Positions 9,307 through 17,368 of a DNA stretch of 64,000 bases are shown one piece after another. The translations under genes and the position numbers were made by a program. The DNA comes from Hyphomicrobiales bacterium. GTDB taxonomy: Bacteria > Pseudomonadota > Alphaproteobacteria > Rhizobiales > Rhizobiaceae. The notes beneath the pieces were generated by a model that saw only the letters and a program-made list of their open reading frames with translations, had not been told where the DNA came from and ran no database searches. Location of the stretch: assembly GCA_017305935.1 (NCBI GenBank), contig JAFKJU010000010.1, positions 62,001 to 126,000 of the forward strand, given 5' to 3'. The number at the start of each line of letters is the position of its first letter. The first letter of the stretch is position 1.

Positions 9307-10236
9307 CTACATCAGGATGTGCTCGACAGGTTCGATCGGCGGCGGGAGGTCCGTCTCGCCCATGGCCTCGAGAAGGCCGATCTCGATCACCCGCGCCATG
9401 GCGATTAATGGCAGGGCGTGGTCGGTGTTGTCGAACGGGTTTTCCAGCTCGACCCCCAGCGCATCCAGCCCGAAGAAGGCGTAAGCCACCAGCGCCGAGC
9501 AGAAGGGCGTCATCCAGCCGAGCGTATCGACGAAACCCAGCGGAAACAGGAAACAGAACAGATAGGCCGTGCGATGCAGCAGCAGCGTATAGGCATAGGG
9601 CAGCGGCGTTGAGCGGATGCGTTCGCAGGCCGCCTGCACGCCGCCGAGCTGGTCGAGCGAGCGCTCCAGCGTCTGGTAGATTATATCGCCGATCTTTCCT
9701 TCGCCCCGCAGCCGCGCCAGCCGCGCGGCCTGCGCGCGCAAGGCCGCATCCGGCCGGTTGGCTACCGGACCTTCCGCAACGAGACGCGCCGGATCGAAAT
9801 CCGGCCGGCAGGGCTTGGAAGGGTTTTGCGGCCGCAGATGCGCGGCCAGGAGATGGGTGAACATGCCGATCTCGCCGAGCAGGGCGCGGCGCTCCGCCCG
9901 GCCCCCGGCGTCGCCCGGCCCTTGTTCCAGCACCAGGCTTTGCCGCCCGAGCGCCCGGCTGACGGCGATCAACTCTCCCCATTGCTTGCGCGCCTCCCAC
10001 CAGCGATCGTAGCAGGCATTGTTGCGGAAACCGAGGAAGATCGACAGGGCGATGCCGATCAGCGCGAACGGCAGGCCGGTGACCGAGGGCACATAGGCCG
10101 GCTCCCAGCGATGCAGGATGACGACGATAAAACCGACCAGAGCCGTCACGGCCAGCTGTGGCAGGATTTTCGGCACGACCGAGCCTCGCAGCACATAGGC
10201 GAGCTGCAGGAGCGTCGGCGACTGGCGAACGATCAT
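9307..10236 (-). CDS. Bestrophin-like (UPF0187/YneE family) membrane channel
   Basis: A 309-residue inner-membrane protein of the prokaryotic bestrophin family, which forms pentameric anion or cation channels. Early hydrophobic segments (about residues 25-45 and 55-75) flank the signature FALIGIALSIFLGFRNNACYD and RWWEARKQWGELI. A second pair of hydrophobic segments (about 200-245) includes FPLGFVDTLGWMTPF. Downstream of the membrane part is ELENPFDNTDHALPL, the conserved cytosolic stretch. It lies 16 bp downstream of the Lrp-type regulator on the same strand, so the two may be co-transcribed. Ion selectivity cannot be told from sequence. Confidence 0.88.
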   Translation of the reverse strand: MIVRQSPTLLQLAYVLRGSVVPKILPQLAVTALVGFIVVILHRWEPAYVPSVTGLPFALIGIALSIFLGFRNNACYDRWWEARKQWGELIAVSRALGRQSLVLEQGPGDAGGRAERRALLGEIGMFTHLLAAHLRPQNPSKPCRPDFDPARLVAEGPVANRPDAALRAQAARLARLRGEGKIGDIIYQTLERSLDQLGGVQAACERIRSTPLPYAYTLLLHRTAYLFCFLFPLGFVDTLGWMTPFCSALVAYAFFGLDALGVELENPFDNTDHALPLIAMARVIEIGLLEAMGETDLPPPIEPVEHILM

Positions 10237-10252
10237 CGGAGTCCTCTTGGTT

Positions 10253-10690
10253 TCATAGCCGCGCCCGTGTGCTGCGCGGCGTCGCCAGCAGCAGGTTGGT
10301 TTCGCTCGACGTGATGCCCGGCACCAGCCGGATGCGCCGCAGCACCTGATCGAGATCGGTCAGCGTCTGGGCGCCGAGTTCGATGATCAGATCCCAGCGT
10401 CCGTTGGTGGTGTGGATGGCGGACACTTCCGGGAAACCGCCGAGCGTCTGGATCACCCGGTCGGTGACGCGCCCCTCGATTTCGATCATCATGATACCAC
10501 GCACCGGCAATTCCACGGCGTCGGCGCGCAGGATGACGGTATAGCCGAGAATGCCGCCCTCGCGCTCCAACTTTTCCATGCGGGCGCGGATCGTCGCCCG
10601 CGACACCTTCAGGTCGACGGCGAGATCGGAAATGCTGCGCCGGCCGTTGTGGCGCAGCAGGGTCACGAGTTTTTCGTCCAGTTCGTCCAT
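10253..10690 (-). CDS. Lrp/AsnC-family regulator, probable arginine catabolism regulator
   Basis: A 145-residue protein with an N-terminal helix-turn-helix (residues 1-60, starting MDELDEKLVTLLRHNG) and a C-terminal RAM ligand-binding domain (VRGIMMIEIEGRV and IHTTNGRWDLIIELGA). It is divergent from the arginase/ornithine cyclodeaminase operon with 115 bp between, and that gap holds repeated TGGCAAATYGATC sites. In Agrobacterium an Lrp-type protein activates arginase and ornithine cyclodeaminase in response to arginine or ornithine, so the same role is likely here. The specific ligand is inferred. Confidence 0.88.
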   Translation of the reverse strand: MDELDEKLVTLLRHNGRRSISDLAVDLKVSRATIRARMEKLEREGGILGYTVILRADAVELPVRGIMMIEIEGRVTDRVIQTLGGFPEVSAIHTTNGRWDLIIELGAQTLTDLDQVLRRIRLVPGITSSETNLLLATPRSTRARL

Positions 10691-10691
10691 G

Positions 10692-10756
10692 ATGGCAAAT
10701 CGATCAATCGTTTTGCCATTTTGATAAGCCTTTTCGCCTGAATTGGCAAATTGATC
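10692..10756. promoter_or_regulatory. Lrp-type operator region between regulator and arginase
   Basis: Direct repeats TGGCAAATCGATC (10693-10705) and TGGCAAATTGATC (10744-10756) begin 51 bp apart, about five helical turns. The first is also the left arm of an inverted repeat, ATGGCAAA-N12-TTTGCCAT (10692-10719). The region is AT-rich and sits immediately upstream of both divergent genes, as expected of Lrp octamer binding. Confidence 0.55.
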
Positions 10757-10805
10757 CGTTCATTTCGCCGAACCTTCATGCTCAGATGACCCAAAGGAGA
10801 CACAC

Positions 10806-11726
10806 ATGCACTGCAAATTGATCGGCACTCCGGTTCAGGACGGTTCGTCTCGGCTCGGTTGCGAAATGGGTCCGAGTTCACTGCGCGTCGCCGGCCTCGT
10901 CGCCACGCTGCGAGACCTCGGCCATGAAGTGGAGGATCTCGGCAACGTCGTCCGCCCCGAAATCTCGACAATATCCCACCCGAACCCCGCCATCAGGCAA
11001 TTGCCGGAAGTCGTCGCCTGGACGCAGGCCATTGCCGAGACGGCTTATGCCAGCAGCGCCAACGGCTTTCCGATCTTCCTCGGCGGCGATCATATCATTT
11101 CCGCAGGCTCCGTCTCCGGCCTTGCGAAGCGCGCCACAGAAAAGGGCCGTCCGCTCTTCGTGCTCTGGCTCGATGCCCATACCGACCTGCATTCGCTCGA
11201 CACCACAGACAGCGGCAATCTGCACGGCACGCCGGTCGCCTATTTCACCGGCCGTCCCGGCTTCGACAAGCATTTCCCGCCGCTCGCCGCCGCCGTCGAT
11301 CCGGCCAATGTCTGCATGATCGGCATCCGCAGCGTCGATGCCGCCGAGCGCGGCTTCCTTGCCGAACTCGACATCACCGTGCATGACATGCGTTATATCG
11401 ACGAGCATGGCGTCGTCGCCCCGCTCAAGGCCTTCCTGGAACGTGTGAAGGCCGTGGACGGGATGCTGCATGTCAGCCTCGACGTCGACTTCCTCGATCC
11501 GGCCATCGCGCCCGCCGTCGGCACCACGGTTCCGGGCGGCGCCACCTTCCGCGAGGCGCACCTGATCATGGAAATGCTGCATGACAGCGGCCTCGTCACC
11601 AGCCTCGACCTGGTGGAACTCAACCCCTTCCTCGACGAGCGCGGCCGCACCGCCAGCCTGCTTGTCGACCTGACCGCCAGCCTGATGGGCCGCAAGGTTC
11701 TCGACCGCCCCACGAGGAGTTTCTGA
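10806..11726 (+). CDS. rocF: Arginase
   Basis: Hydrolyses L-arginine to ornithine and urea with a binuclear Mn centre. The 306-residue protein has the three ureohydrolase metal motifs: GGDH (residues 93-96), DAHTD (123-127) and SLDVDFLDP (Asp226, Asp228). ATG 10806 follows AAAGGAGACACAC. The stop overlaps the next start (TGATG), so translation is coupled to ornithine cyclodeaminase, giving arginine to ornithine to proline. The symbol arcA is used for the Agrobacterium orthologue. Confidence 0.95.
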   Translation: MHCKLIGTPVQDGSSRLGCEMGPSSLRVAGLVATLRDLGHEVEDLGNVVRPEISTISHPNPAIRQLPEVVAWTQAIAETAYASSANGFPIFLGGDHIISAGSVSGLAKRATEKGRPLFVLWLDAHTDLHSLDTTDSGNLHGTPVAYFTGRPGFDKHFPPLAAAVDPANVCMIGIRSVDAAERGFLAELDITVHDMRYIDEHGVVAPLKAFLERVKAVDGMLHVSLDVDFLDPAIAPAVGTTVPGGATFREAHLIMEMLHDSGLVTSLDLVELNPFLDERGRTASLLVDLTASLMGRKVLDRPTRSF

Positions 11727-12790
11727 TGCTCGCATCGACCAATACGCTGAATATCGTTCCCTTCATCAGCGTCGAAAACATGATGAACCTGGTGCTCGAC
11801 ATCGGCGTCGAGACCTTCCTCAAGGAACTTGCCGCCTATATCGAGGAAGATTTCGCCCGCTGGGAGCATTTCGACAAGACGCCGCGCGTCGCCGCCCATT
11901 CGCCCGATGGCGTCATCGAATTGATGCCGACCAGCGATGGCGCGCTCTACGGCTTCAAATACGTCAACGGCCATCCAAAGAACACCAGGAGCGGCCGCCA
12001 GACGGTCACCGCCTTCGGCGTTCTCTCCGATGTCGATACCGGCTATCCGCTGCTGCTGTCGGAAATGACCATCCTGACGGCGCTGCGCACCGCCGCGACC
12101 TCCGCTGTCGCCGCCAAGCATCTCGTCCCCTCGCGCCATAAGACGATGACGATCATCGGCAACGGCGCGCAGAGCGAATTCCAGGCGCTGGCCTTCAAGG
12201 CGATCCTCGGCGTCGACCGCCTGCGCCTCTACGATATCGATCCGGCAGCGACCGCGCGTTGCGCCAGGAACCTGGAGGGACGCGGTTTCGAGATCGTCGC
12301 CTGCCATTCGGGCCATGAGTCCGTCGAAGGCGCCGACATCATCACCACCGTCACCGCCGACAAGCAGAACGCGACGATCCTCACCGACAACATGGTCGGC
12401 AGCGGCGTGCATATCAACGCCGTCGGCGGCGATTGCCCCGGCAAGACCGAGCTGCACCGCGATATCCTGCTGCGCTCGCGCATCTTCGTCGAATATCCCG
12501 AGCAGACCCGCATCGAAGGTGAAATCCAGCAGCTTCCCGGCGATTATCCGGTCGAGCAACTGTGGCAGGTCATCGCCGGCAGGGCCAAGGGGCGCGCGGA
12601 CGACCGCGAAGTGACCCTGTTCGACAGCGTCGGCTTCGCCACGGAGGATTTCTCCGCGCTGCGTTACGTCCGCGACAAGCTGGTCGGCCGCAACGTCCAC
12701 CAGCCGCTCGACCTGCTCGCCGATCCCGACGAGCCGCGCGACCTCTACGGCATGCTGCTGCGCCACGGTCAGAAGCGGACCACCGCCTGA
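11726..12790 (+). CDS. ocd: Ornithine cyclodeaminase
   Basis: Converts L-ornithine to L-proline and ammonia using tightly bound NAD, acting on the arginase product. The 354 residues include the Rossmann segment MTIIGNGAQSEFQALAF (about residues 140-156) and INAVGGDCPGKTEL, the conserved catalytic-Asp loop of the OCD/mu-crystallin family. The start overlaps the arginase stop by one base, so this is a two-gene operon. Two hairpins follow, at 12801-12826 and 12841-12875. Confidence 0.95.
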   Translation: MLASTNTLNIVPFISVENMMNLVLDIGVETFLKELAAYIEEDFARWEHFDKTPRVAAHSPDGVIELMPTSDGALYGFKYVNGHPKNTRSGRQTVTAFGVLSDVDTGYPLLLSEMTILTALRTAATSAVAAKHLVPSRHKTMTIIGNGAQSEFQALAFKAILGVDRLRLYDIDPAATARCARNLEGRGFEIVACHSGHESVEGADIITTVTADKQNATILTDNMVGSGVHINAVGGDCPGKTELHRDILLRSRIFVEYPEQTRIEGEIQQLPGDYPVEQLWQVIAGRAKGRADDREVTLFDSVGFATEDFSALRYVRDKLVGRNVHQPLDLLADPDEPRDLYGMLLRHGQKRTTA

Positions 12791-12800
12791 TTTCCGAACG

Positions 12801-12826
12801 GCCGCCGCTGTGATTGCATCGGCGGC
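12801..12826 (+). terminator. Hairpin after the arginase/ocd operon
   Basis: GCCGCCG / CGGCGGC stem with a 12-base loop, 10 bp after the ocd stop and followed by TCTTCCTCGTT. It is the first of two consecutive stem-loops before the FAD oxidoreductase. Confidence 0.5.
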
Positions 12827-12840
12827 TCTTCCTCGTTAAG

Positions 12841-12875
12841 CCTCGGAGAGATGCTTCGTTTCTCTGAGGTTTTTT
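12841..12875 (+). terminator. Intrinsic terminator touching the next start codon
   Basis: Stem CCTCGGAGA / TCTCTGAGG (9 bp, one G-T pair) followed by six T residues at 12870-12875. Only one base separates the T-run from the ATG of the FAD oxidoreductase at 12877. It is a canonical rho-independent terminator, but its position leaves no room for a normal ribosome binding site. Confidence 0.8.
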
Positions 12876-12876
12876 C

Positions 12877-14208
12877 ATGCCCGGTCCCACCGTCGTTCCC
12901 GTCCAAGGCGATGCCGCCCTGCCCCGGAAAGTCGATGTCGTCGTCATCGGCGGCGGTATCATCGGCGTTTCGACGGCGCTGGAACTGGCCGAGCGCGGCG
13001 TCTCGGTGGCGCTATGCGAAAAGGGCGGCGTCGGCCAGGAACAATCCAGCCGCAACTGGGGCTGGGTGCGCATCTCGATGCGCGATCCGCGCGAAGTGCC
13101 GCTGATGGCCGAGGCGCTGCGCATCTGGGAAACGCTGGACGCCCGCATAGGCCGCGACACCGGCTATACCAGGGCCGGCATCGTCTTTTCCTCCGCAACG
13201 GACAAGGATTTCGAAGCGCAGGACCGCTGGCGCCAGAATCTTGACGGCTACCAGCTCGAAACGCGGATGATGGATGCAAAAGAATTCCGCACGTTGTTTC
13301 CCGGCTCGCGCATGACCGTCAGGGGCGGGTTGCTGACCCCGATCGACGGTCGCGCCGAGCCTCAGAAAGCGGCCCCCGCCATTGCCGAATTCGCCCGCGA
13401 AAAGGGAGCCGTCATTCTGACGCAATGCGCCGTGCGCGGCATCGAAACGGCTGGCGGCCGCGTCTGCGGCGTGGTGACCGAGCGCGGCTCCATCGCCTGC
13501 AGCGCGGCGGTTCTGGCCGGCGGCGCCTGGTCCAGTCTGTTTGCCGGCAGCCTTGGCATCCGCCTGCCGCAATTGAAGGTGCTGAATTCCGTGCTGCGCA
13601 CCAAACCGCTGGCCGGCGGGCCGGAAGAGGCGATGTGGGCCAACGACTTCGCCTTCCGCAAGCGCCAGGACGGCGGCTATACTATCGCATCCGGCCATGA
13701 GAACATCGTCGATATCGTCCCCGACAGTTTCCGCTTCGCGCTGAATTTCCTGCCGGCGCTGAAAAGCGAGTGGCGCTCGCTGCGCCTGCGCCTCGGCAAG
13801 CGCTTCCTCGAGGAAGCCCGTTTGCCACGCCGCTGGGCGATGGATCGCCCCAGCCCCTTCGAGGCGACGCGGGTGCTCGACCCGGTGCCGGATCTGGCGC
13901 TGGCCAATGGCGCGTTCAAACACCTGCAGGCCGCCTTCCCGATCTTTGAAAAAGCCGAAATCGCCCAGCATTGGGGCGGCATGATCGATGTGACGCCGGA
14001 TGCGGTGCCGGTGATTTCCACCGTCGATGCGTTTCCGGGCTTTCACATCGCCACCGGTTTTTCCGGCCATGGTTTTGGCATCGGCCCGGGCGCCGGCCGC
14101 TTGATGGCCGATCTGGTCACCGCCCGCCCGCCGGTGGTCGATCCCGCGCCCTTCCGCCTGTCGCGCTTCTCGGATGGCTCACGCATCGAGTTGATCACCG
14201 GTTTCTGA
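12877..14208 (+). CDS. FAD-dependent oxidoreductase (DAO/DadA family)
   Basis: A 443-residue flavoprotein of the D-amino-acid oxidase fold, using deamination or demethylation of an amine substrate. The dinucleotide-binding motif VVVIGGGIIGVSTALELAERG begins near residue 21, and the C-terminal GFSGHGFGIGPGAGRLMADL is the second FAD contact. The ATG at 12877 follows a terminator T-run with no Shine-Dalgarno, yet no better in-frame start exists before the FAD motif, so a leaderless or re-initiated message is possible. It is 1 bp from the ScpB-like gene. Substrate unknown; arginine-related opines or D-amino acids are guesses from the neighbouring arginase operon. Confidence 0.85.
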   Translation: MPGPTVVPVQGDAALPRKVDVVVIGGGIIGVSTALELAERGVSVALCEKGGVGQEQSSRNWGWVRISMRDPREVPLMAEALRIWETLDARIGRDTGYTRAGIVFSSATDKDFEAQDRWRQNLDGYQLETRMMDAKEFRTLFPGSRMTVRGGLLTPIDGRAEPQKAAPAIAEFAREKGAVILTQCAVRGIETAGGRVCGVVTERGSIACSAAVLAGGAWSSLFAGSLGIRLPQLKVLNSVLRTKPLAGGPEEAMWANDFAFRKRQDGGYTIASGHENIVDIVPDSFRFALNFLPALKSEWRSLRLRLGKRFLEEARLPRRWAMDRPSPFEATRVLDPVPDLALANGAFKHLQAAFPIFEKAEIAQHWGGMIDVTPDAVPVISTVDAFPGFHIATGFSGHGFGIGPGAGRLMADLVTARPPVVDPAPFRLSRFSDGSRIELITGF

Positions 14209-14209
14209 G

Positions 14210-14866
14210 ATGGCACGCAAACCGCGAGGCGACGGCACGCTCGACACCGAACTGGAAGACCTGCCGCCGGACCAGCGCTGGCGGGAATGGATGCGCCGCG
14301 CCGAAGCGGTGATCTTCGCCTCCGCCATGCCGGTTTCGCGCGAAACCATAGCCCGCGTCGTCGGCGGCACCTGCAGCATCGACCTGCTGATCGAGGATAT
14401 TTCCGCCGAACTGCGCGGAAAACCCTATGAAATCGTCGCGGTCGCCGGCGGCTGGCAGTATCGCACGCGGCCGGCCTATGCCGCCGTGATCAAGGCCTCG
14501 CAAGCTCCCACCCGCGAAACATCGGACATCAGCCGGCAGGAGGCGACCGTGCTCGCCGCCATCGGCTATTTCCAGCCGGTCACCCGTGGCGAACTCTCGA
14601 AAATCCTCGGCAAGGAGGTCAGTCGCGATTCCATCGCATCGCTGCGGCAGGCCGGCTATATCCAGACCGGCCCGCGCAGCCCGACGCCGGGCGCGCCCTT
14701 CACCTATGTGACCACGCAAGCTTTCCTCTCCGCCTTCGGCCTCGCGACCTTGCGCGACCTGCCCGATATCGAGCATCTCGAAGATGCCGGCCTGTTGAAC
14801 CGCATCGATCCAGAAGAAGGCGCACCGACCGCCGCCCCTGCTGAGGAAGACGAGACCGGCGCTTGA
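14210..14866 (+). CDS. ScpB-like protein (SMC-Scp complex subunit family)
   Basis: 218 residues with the two winged-helix layout of ScpB: an acidic N-terminus, then the first domain (RRAEAVIFASAMPVSRETIARV, about residues 30-90) and the second (SRQEATVLAAIGYFQPVTRGEL, about 110-190). Genuine ScpB binds the kleisin ScpA in the condensin complex and is usually next to scpA, which is absent here. This copy instead sits 1 bp after an FAD oxidoreductase and overlaps the upstream region of an aldolase. It is therefore probably a ScpB paralogue with an undefined role. The family call is firm, the role is not. Confidence 0.75.
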   Translation: MARKPRGDGTLDTELEDLPPDQRWREWMRRAEAVIFASAMPVSRETIARVVGGTCSIDLLIEDISAELRGKPYEIVAVAGGWQYRTRPAYAAVIKASQAPTRETSDISRQEATVLAAIGYFQPVTRGELSKILGKEVSRDSIASLRQAGYIQTGPRSPTPGAPFTYVTTQAFLSAFGLATLRDLPDIEHLEDAGLLNRIDPEEGAPTAAPAEEDETGA

Positions 14867-14919
14867 AACCGGATTTATTTAAGCTTAAACTTTCTGCACG
14901 AATTCGGGGAGGGGCGGAG

Positions 14920-15696
14920 ATGGCATCGAATATGAGACAGCGGATCCTATCAGGCGAAACGCTGATCGGCCCCTTCGCCGCGATTCCCCATCCCGTCGCC
15001 ATCGAGGTGACGGCGGCCGCCGGCCCGGACTTTCTCTGCATCGACGCCGAGCACGCCCAGATCGGCCGCGAGCGGCTGGAGGATCTGATCCGCGCCGGCG
15101 ACGTCCATGGCGTGCCGATGCTCGTGCGGGTACCCGGCCATGCGCCGGAACAGATCGCGGCGGCGCTGGATGCGGGCGCGGCCGGAGTCCTCGTGCCGCG
15201 CGTCTCCACCGTCGCCGAAGCGCAAGCCGCTGTCACCGCCACCCGCTACCCGCCGCAAGGCGCGCGCGGCGTCGGCCCGGGCCGCGCGGCGGCCTATGGT
15301 TATCGCATTCCCGACTATCTGGAATCGGCCAATCGCACCGTGCTGCTCGCCATCCAGGTGGAAACGGCGGCAGGCCTTGCCAATATTTCCCAGATCGCCG
15401 CCGTCGAGGGAATCGACGTGATCTTCATCGGCCCTGGCGATCTCTCGGTTTCCATCGGCGCGCTCGGGCCGGAGGGCCGCGAATTGCTGCAAGCGGCAAT
15501 CGTCACCATTGCGTCGGCCGCCACCGACGCCGGCCGCATCGCCGGCATCTTCCGCCCCGCCCCTGACGATATCGCCGCCTGGCGCGGCAAGGGCATCAGC
15601 TTCTTCATCCTCGCCAGCGACACGATGTTTCTGGGCGCCAGCGTGGCGGCCGGATTGGCGACCGCGCGGGCGGCGACGGGCGACAAGCCTGCCTGA
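14920..15696 (+). CDS. HpcH/HpaI-family class II aldolase
   Basis: A 258-residue TIM-barrel lyase that cleaves 2-keto-3-deoxy acids, or makes the reverse aldol, using a divalent metal. Visible motifs are FLCIDAEHAQIGRERLEDLI with the catalytic His, the metal-binding Glu in IQVETAAGLANI, and the Asp in IFIGPGDLSVS. The TTG at 14863 is in frame but ATG 14920 is preferred because GGGGAGGGGCGGAG lies just before it. It follows the ScpB-like gene on the same strand. Natural substrate unknown. Confidence 0.88.
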   Translation: MASNMRQRILSGETLIGPFAAIPHPVAIEVTAAAGPDFLCIDAEHAQIGRERLEDLIRAGDVHGVPMLVRVPGHAPEQIAAALDAGAAGVLVPRVSTVAEAQAAVTATRYPPQGARGVGPGRAAAYGYRIPDYLESANRTVLLAIQVETAAGLANISQIAAVEGIDVIFIGPGDLSVSIGALGPEGRELLQAAIVTIASAATDAGRIAGIFRPAPDDIAAWRGKGISFFILASDTMFLGASVAAGLATARAATGDKPA

Positions 15697-15723
15697 CGAT
15701 TGACCTTGCATCGCGGCTGGCCT

Positions 15724-16977
15724 ATGGCATCGCCACGCGTCCGCGCCTCCCGCTATCGCCGGAATTTCCTCTTGGCACAGCCCGCAGTCAAAACCCGCAT
15801 GAGCGAGCGGCGCACGAGCATGATCGGCGCGCTGATGGCGACGCTCGGGCCGATTTCCATGTCGGTCTATACGCCTGCCATGCCGGAGTTGGTGCGCGCT
15901 TTCGGCACCAGCGATGCGACGATCAAGTTGACTCTGTCGATCTATTTCGCCGGCTTCTCGGTCGCCCAGCTTCTGGCCGGGCCGGCATCGGATGCCTTTG
16001 GCCGCCGCCGTGCCACGCTTGCCTTCGTCGGCATCTATATCATCGGAAGCCTGCTCGCCGCCTTTGCGCCGGATGTCGGCTGGTTGCTGGCCGGCCGTCT
16101 CATCCAGGGCATCGGCGCCTCGGTCGGCATCACCGTCGCCCGCGCCATCGTCCGCGACCAGTTCGTCGGTGTCGAAGCGTCGCGGATCATGAACCTGATC
16201 GGAATCATGCTGGCGATCGGCCCGGCATTCGCTCCGACCATCGGCGGTCTGGCGCTCGCTGCTCTCGGCTGGAAGTCGATCTTTTTCCTGCTGGTTGGCT
16301 TCGGCCTGCTGACCGGGCTTTCCGTGCTGGTCTTCATGCGCGAAACGGGCAAGCCCGATCCTCGGCGTATCTTGCCCGGCCCACTGTTTAGCGCCTATGG
16401 CATCCTGATCCGCGATCCGCGCTTCGTCGCCGCTTCGCTGGTGTTGACCGGCTCGGTCGGTGCGCTCTATGCGCAGGCGACGATGCTGCCCTTCATTCTC
16501 ATCAAGCTGGTCGGCCTCACGCCGACCGCCTTCGGCATGGGCATGCTGATGCAGACCGGCAGCTATTTTCTCGGCTCGGTGATGCTGCGGTTTGTATCGC
16601 CGCGTCTCGGCGGCGAACGCTCCGTCAAGGTGGGATTGGCCTTCGTGCTGGCCGGCGGCTTGATGATGGCGGCCTCGGCGCAGATGATCACGCCGTCCTA
16701 TCTGTCGATCATGGGACCGGTGGCATTCCTCAGTTTCGGGATCGCCTTCCTCGTGCCGCATATGACGACCATCGCGCTCTATCCCTTCTCCGAGATCGCC
16801 GGCTCCGCCTCGGCGATGATGGGATTTCTGCAGATGGGCGGCGGTTTCATCGGTGGCGTCTGTGCCGCCGCGATCGGCCTGCCGCTGATCGCCTTCGGCA
16901 CGGTCATTCCGGCCATGGCGATCATCGCTGTTGTCAGTTTCGTTGTTTTCTCCGCGCTCGGCCCGTCAGCGCGCTGA
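15724..16977 (+). CDS. MFS transporter, Bcr/CflA drug-resistance type
   Basis: An inner-membrane major facilitator of about 417 residues with 12 predicted helices. The early signature MSVYTPAMPEL and the loop 2-3 motif GPASDAFGRRRATLAFVGI are typical of the Bcr/CflA drug:H+ antiporter subfamily, so export of a small toxic compound is likely. Start is uncertain: ATG 15724 and ATG 15799 (MSERRTSMIG) are both possible, with no strong ribosome binding site at either, and the first helix begins just after the second. Confidence 0.85.
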   Translation: MASPRVRASRYRRNFLLAQPAVKTRMSERRTSMIGALMATLGPISMSVYTPAMPELVRAFGTSDATIKLTLSIYFAGFSVAQLLAGPASDAFGRRRATLAFVGIYIIGSLLAAFAPDVGWLLAGRLIQGIGASVGITVARAIVRDQFVGVEASRIMNLIGIMLAIGPAFAPTIGGLALAALGWKSIFFLLVGFGLLTGLSVLVFMRETGKPDPRRILPGPLFSAYGILIRDPRFVAASLVLTGSVGALYAQATMLPFILIKLVGLTPTAFGMGMLMQTGSYFLGSVMLRFVSPRLGGERSVKVGLAFVLAGGLMMAASAQMITPSYLSIMGPVAFLSFGIAFLVPHMTTIALYPFSEIAGSASAMMGFLQMGGGFIGGVCAAAIGLPLIAFGTVIPAMAIIAVVSFVVFSALGPSAR

Positions 16978-16985
16978 AGCATCCG

Positions 16986-17246
16986 TCAAAAGAAGCCGCA
17001 GCACTGCGAGACTGGCGGCGACGAACGCAGCACGGACACCGGAAGAGGCGCCGCTTCGGCCTGACCCGGGAAACGATGGGTGGACGTCTCGTCCGACCGG
17101 GCGCGAGGCGCACGCAACCGCTTGGCGGCGGAATGAAGCATACGGCCGAGCTCGACCGTGGTGACCCCATCCGCATGCGCGACCGCCAGAATCATCGGAT
17201 CGCGCAGGGCTTCGGACAATGTCAGATCTTCGTAAGGCTGCTGCAT
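16986..17246 (-). CDS. Small conserved hypothetical protein
   Basis: 86 residues, starting MQQPYEDLTLSEALRDPMIL, then a helical segment (AVAHADGVTTVELGRMLHSAAKRL would span residues 21-44) and a basic, low-complexity tail ending in CCGFF. The N-terminal half resembles small rhizobial proteins of unknown function; the tail may be poorly conserved. The stop lies 8 bp from the convergent MFS gene, and it diverges from the TetR gene. Confidence 0.6.
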   Translation of the reverse strand: MQQPYEDLTLSEALRDPMILAVAHADGVTTVELGRMLHSAAKRLRAPRARSDETSTHRFPGQAEAAPLPVSVLRSSPPVSQCCGFF

Positions 17247-17300
17247 GGCGGTTAATCCTCTTTTCAGTCGACGGGGCGGTTTGTCACATGGCTCCGGAAC

Positions 17301-17364
17301 TTGACAAAATAGGTAAATAGGAGTTACCGGTAAGTAACATTTACATTTGTTACCGATCGGTCAC
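17301..17364 (+). promoter_or_regulatory. TetR operators overlapping a promoter
   Basis: A -35-like TTGACA at 17301-17306 is followed by two related palindromes: GTTACCGGTAAGTAAC (17323-17338) and GTTACCGATCGGTCAC (17349-17364, one mismatch in 16). They start 26 bp apart and the second ends 4 bp before the TetR start codon. This is the classical layout for autorepression by a TetR protein and could also control the divergent small gene at 16986-17246. Confidence 0.6.
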
Positions 17365-17368
17365 GTCG

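Noticed and set aside
12801-12875. Riboswitch (guanidine-II type) before the FAD gene
   Set aside because: Two hairpins before a gene next to arginine metabolism suggested it, but the loops do not contain ACGR and no conserved core was recognised.
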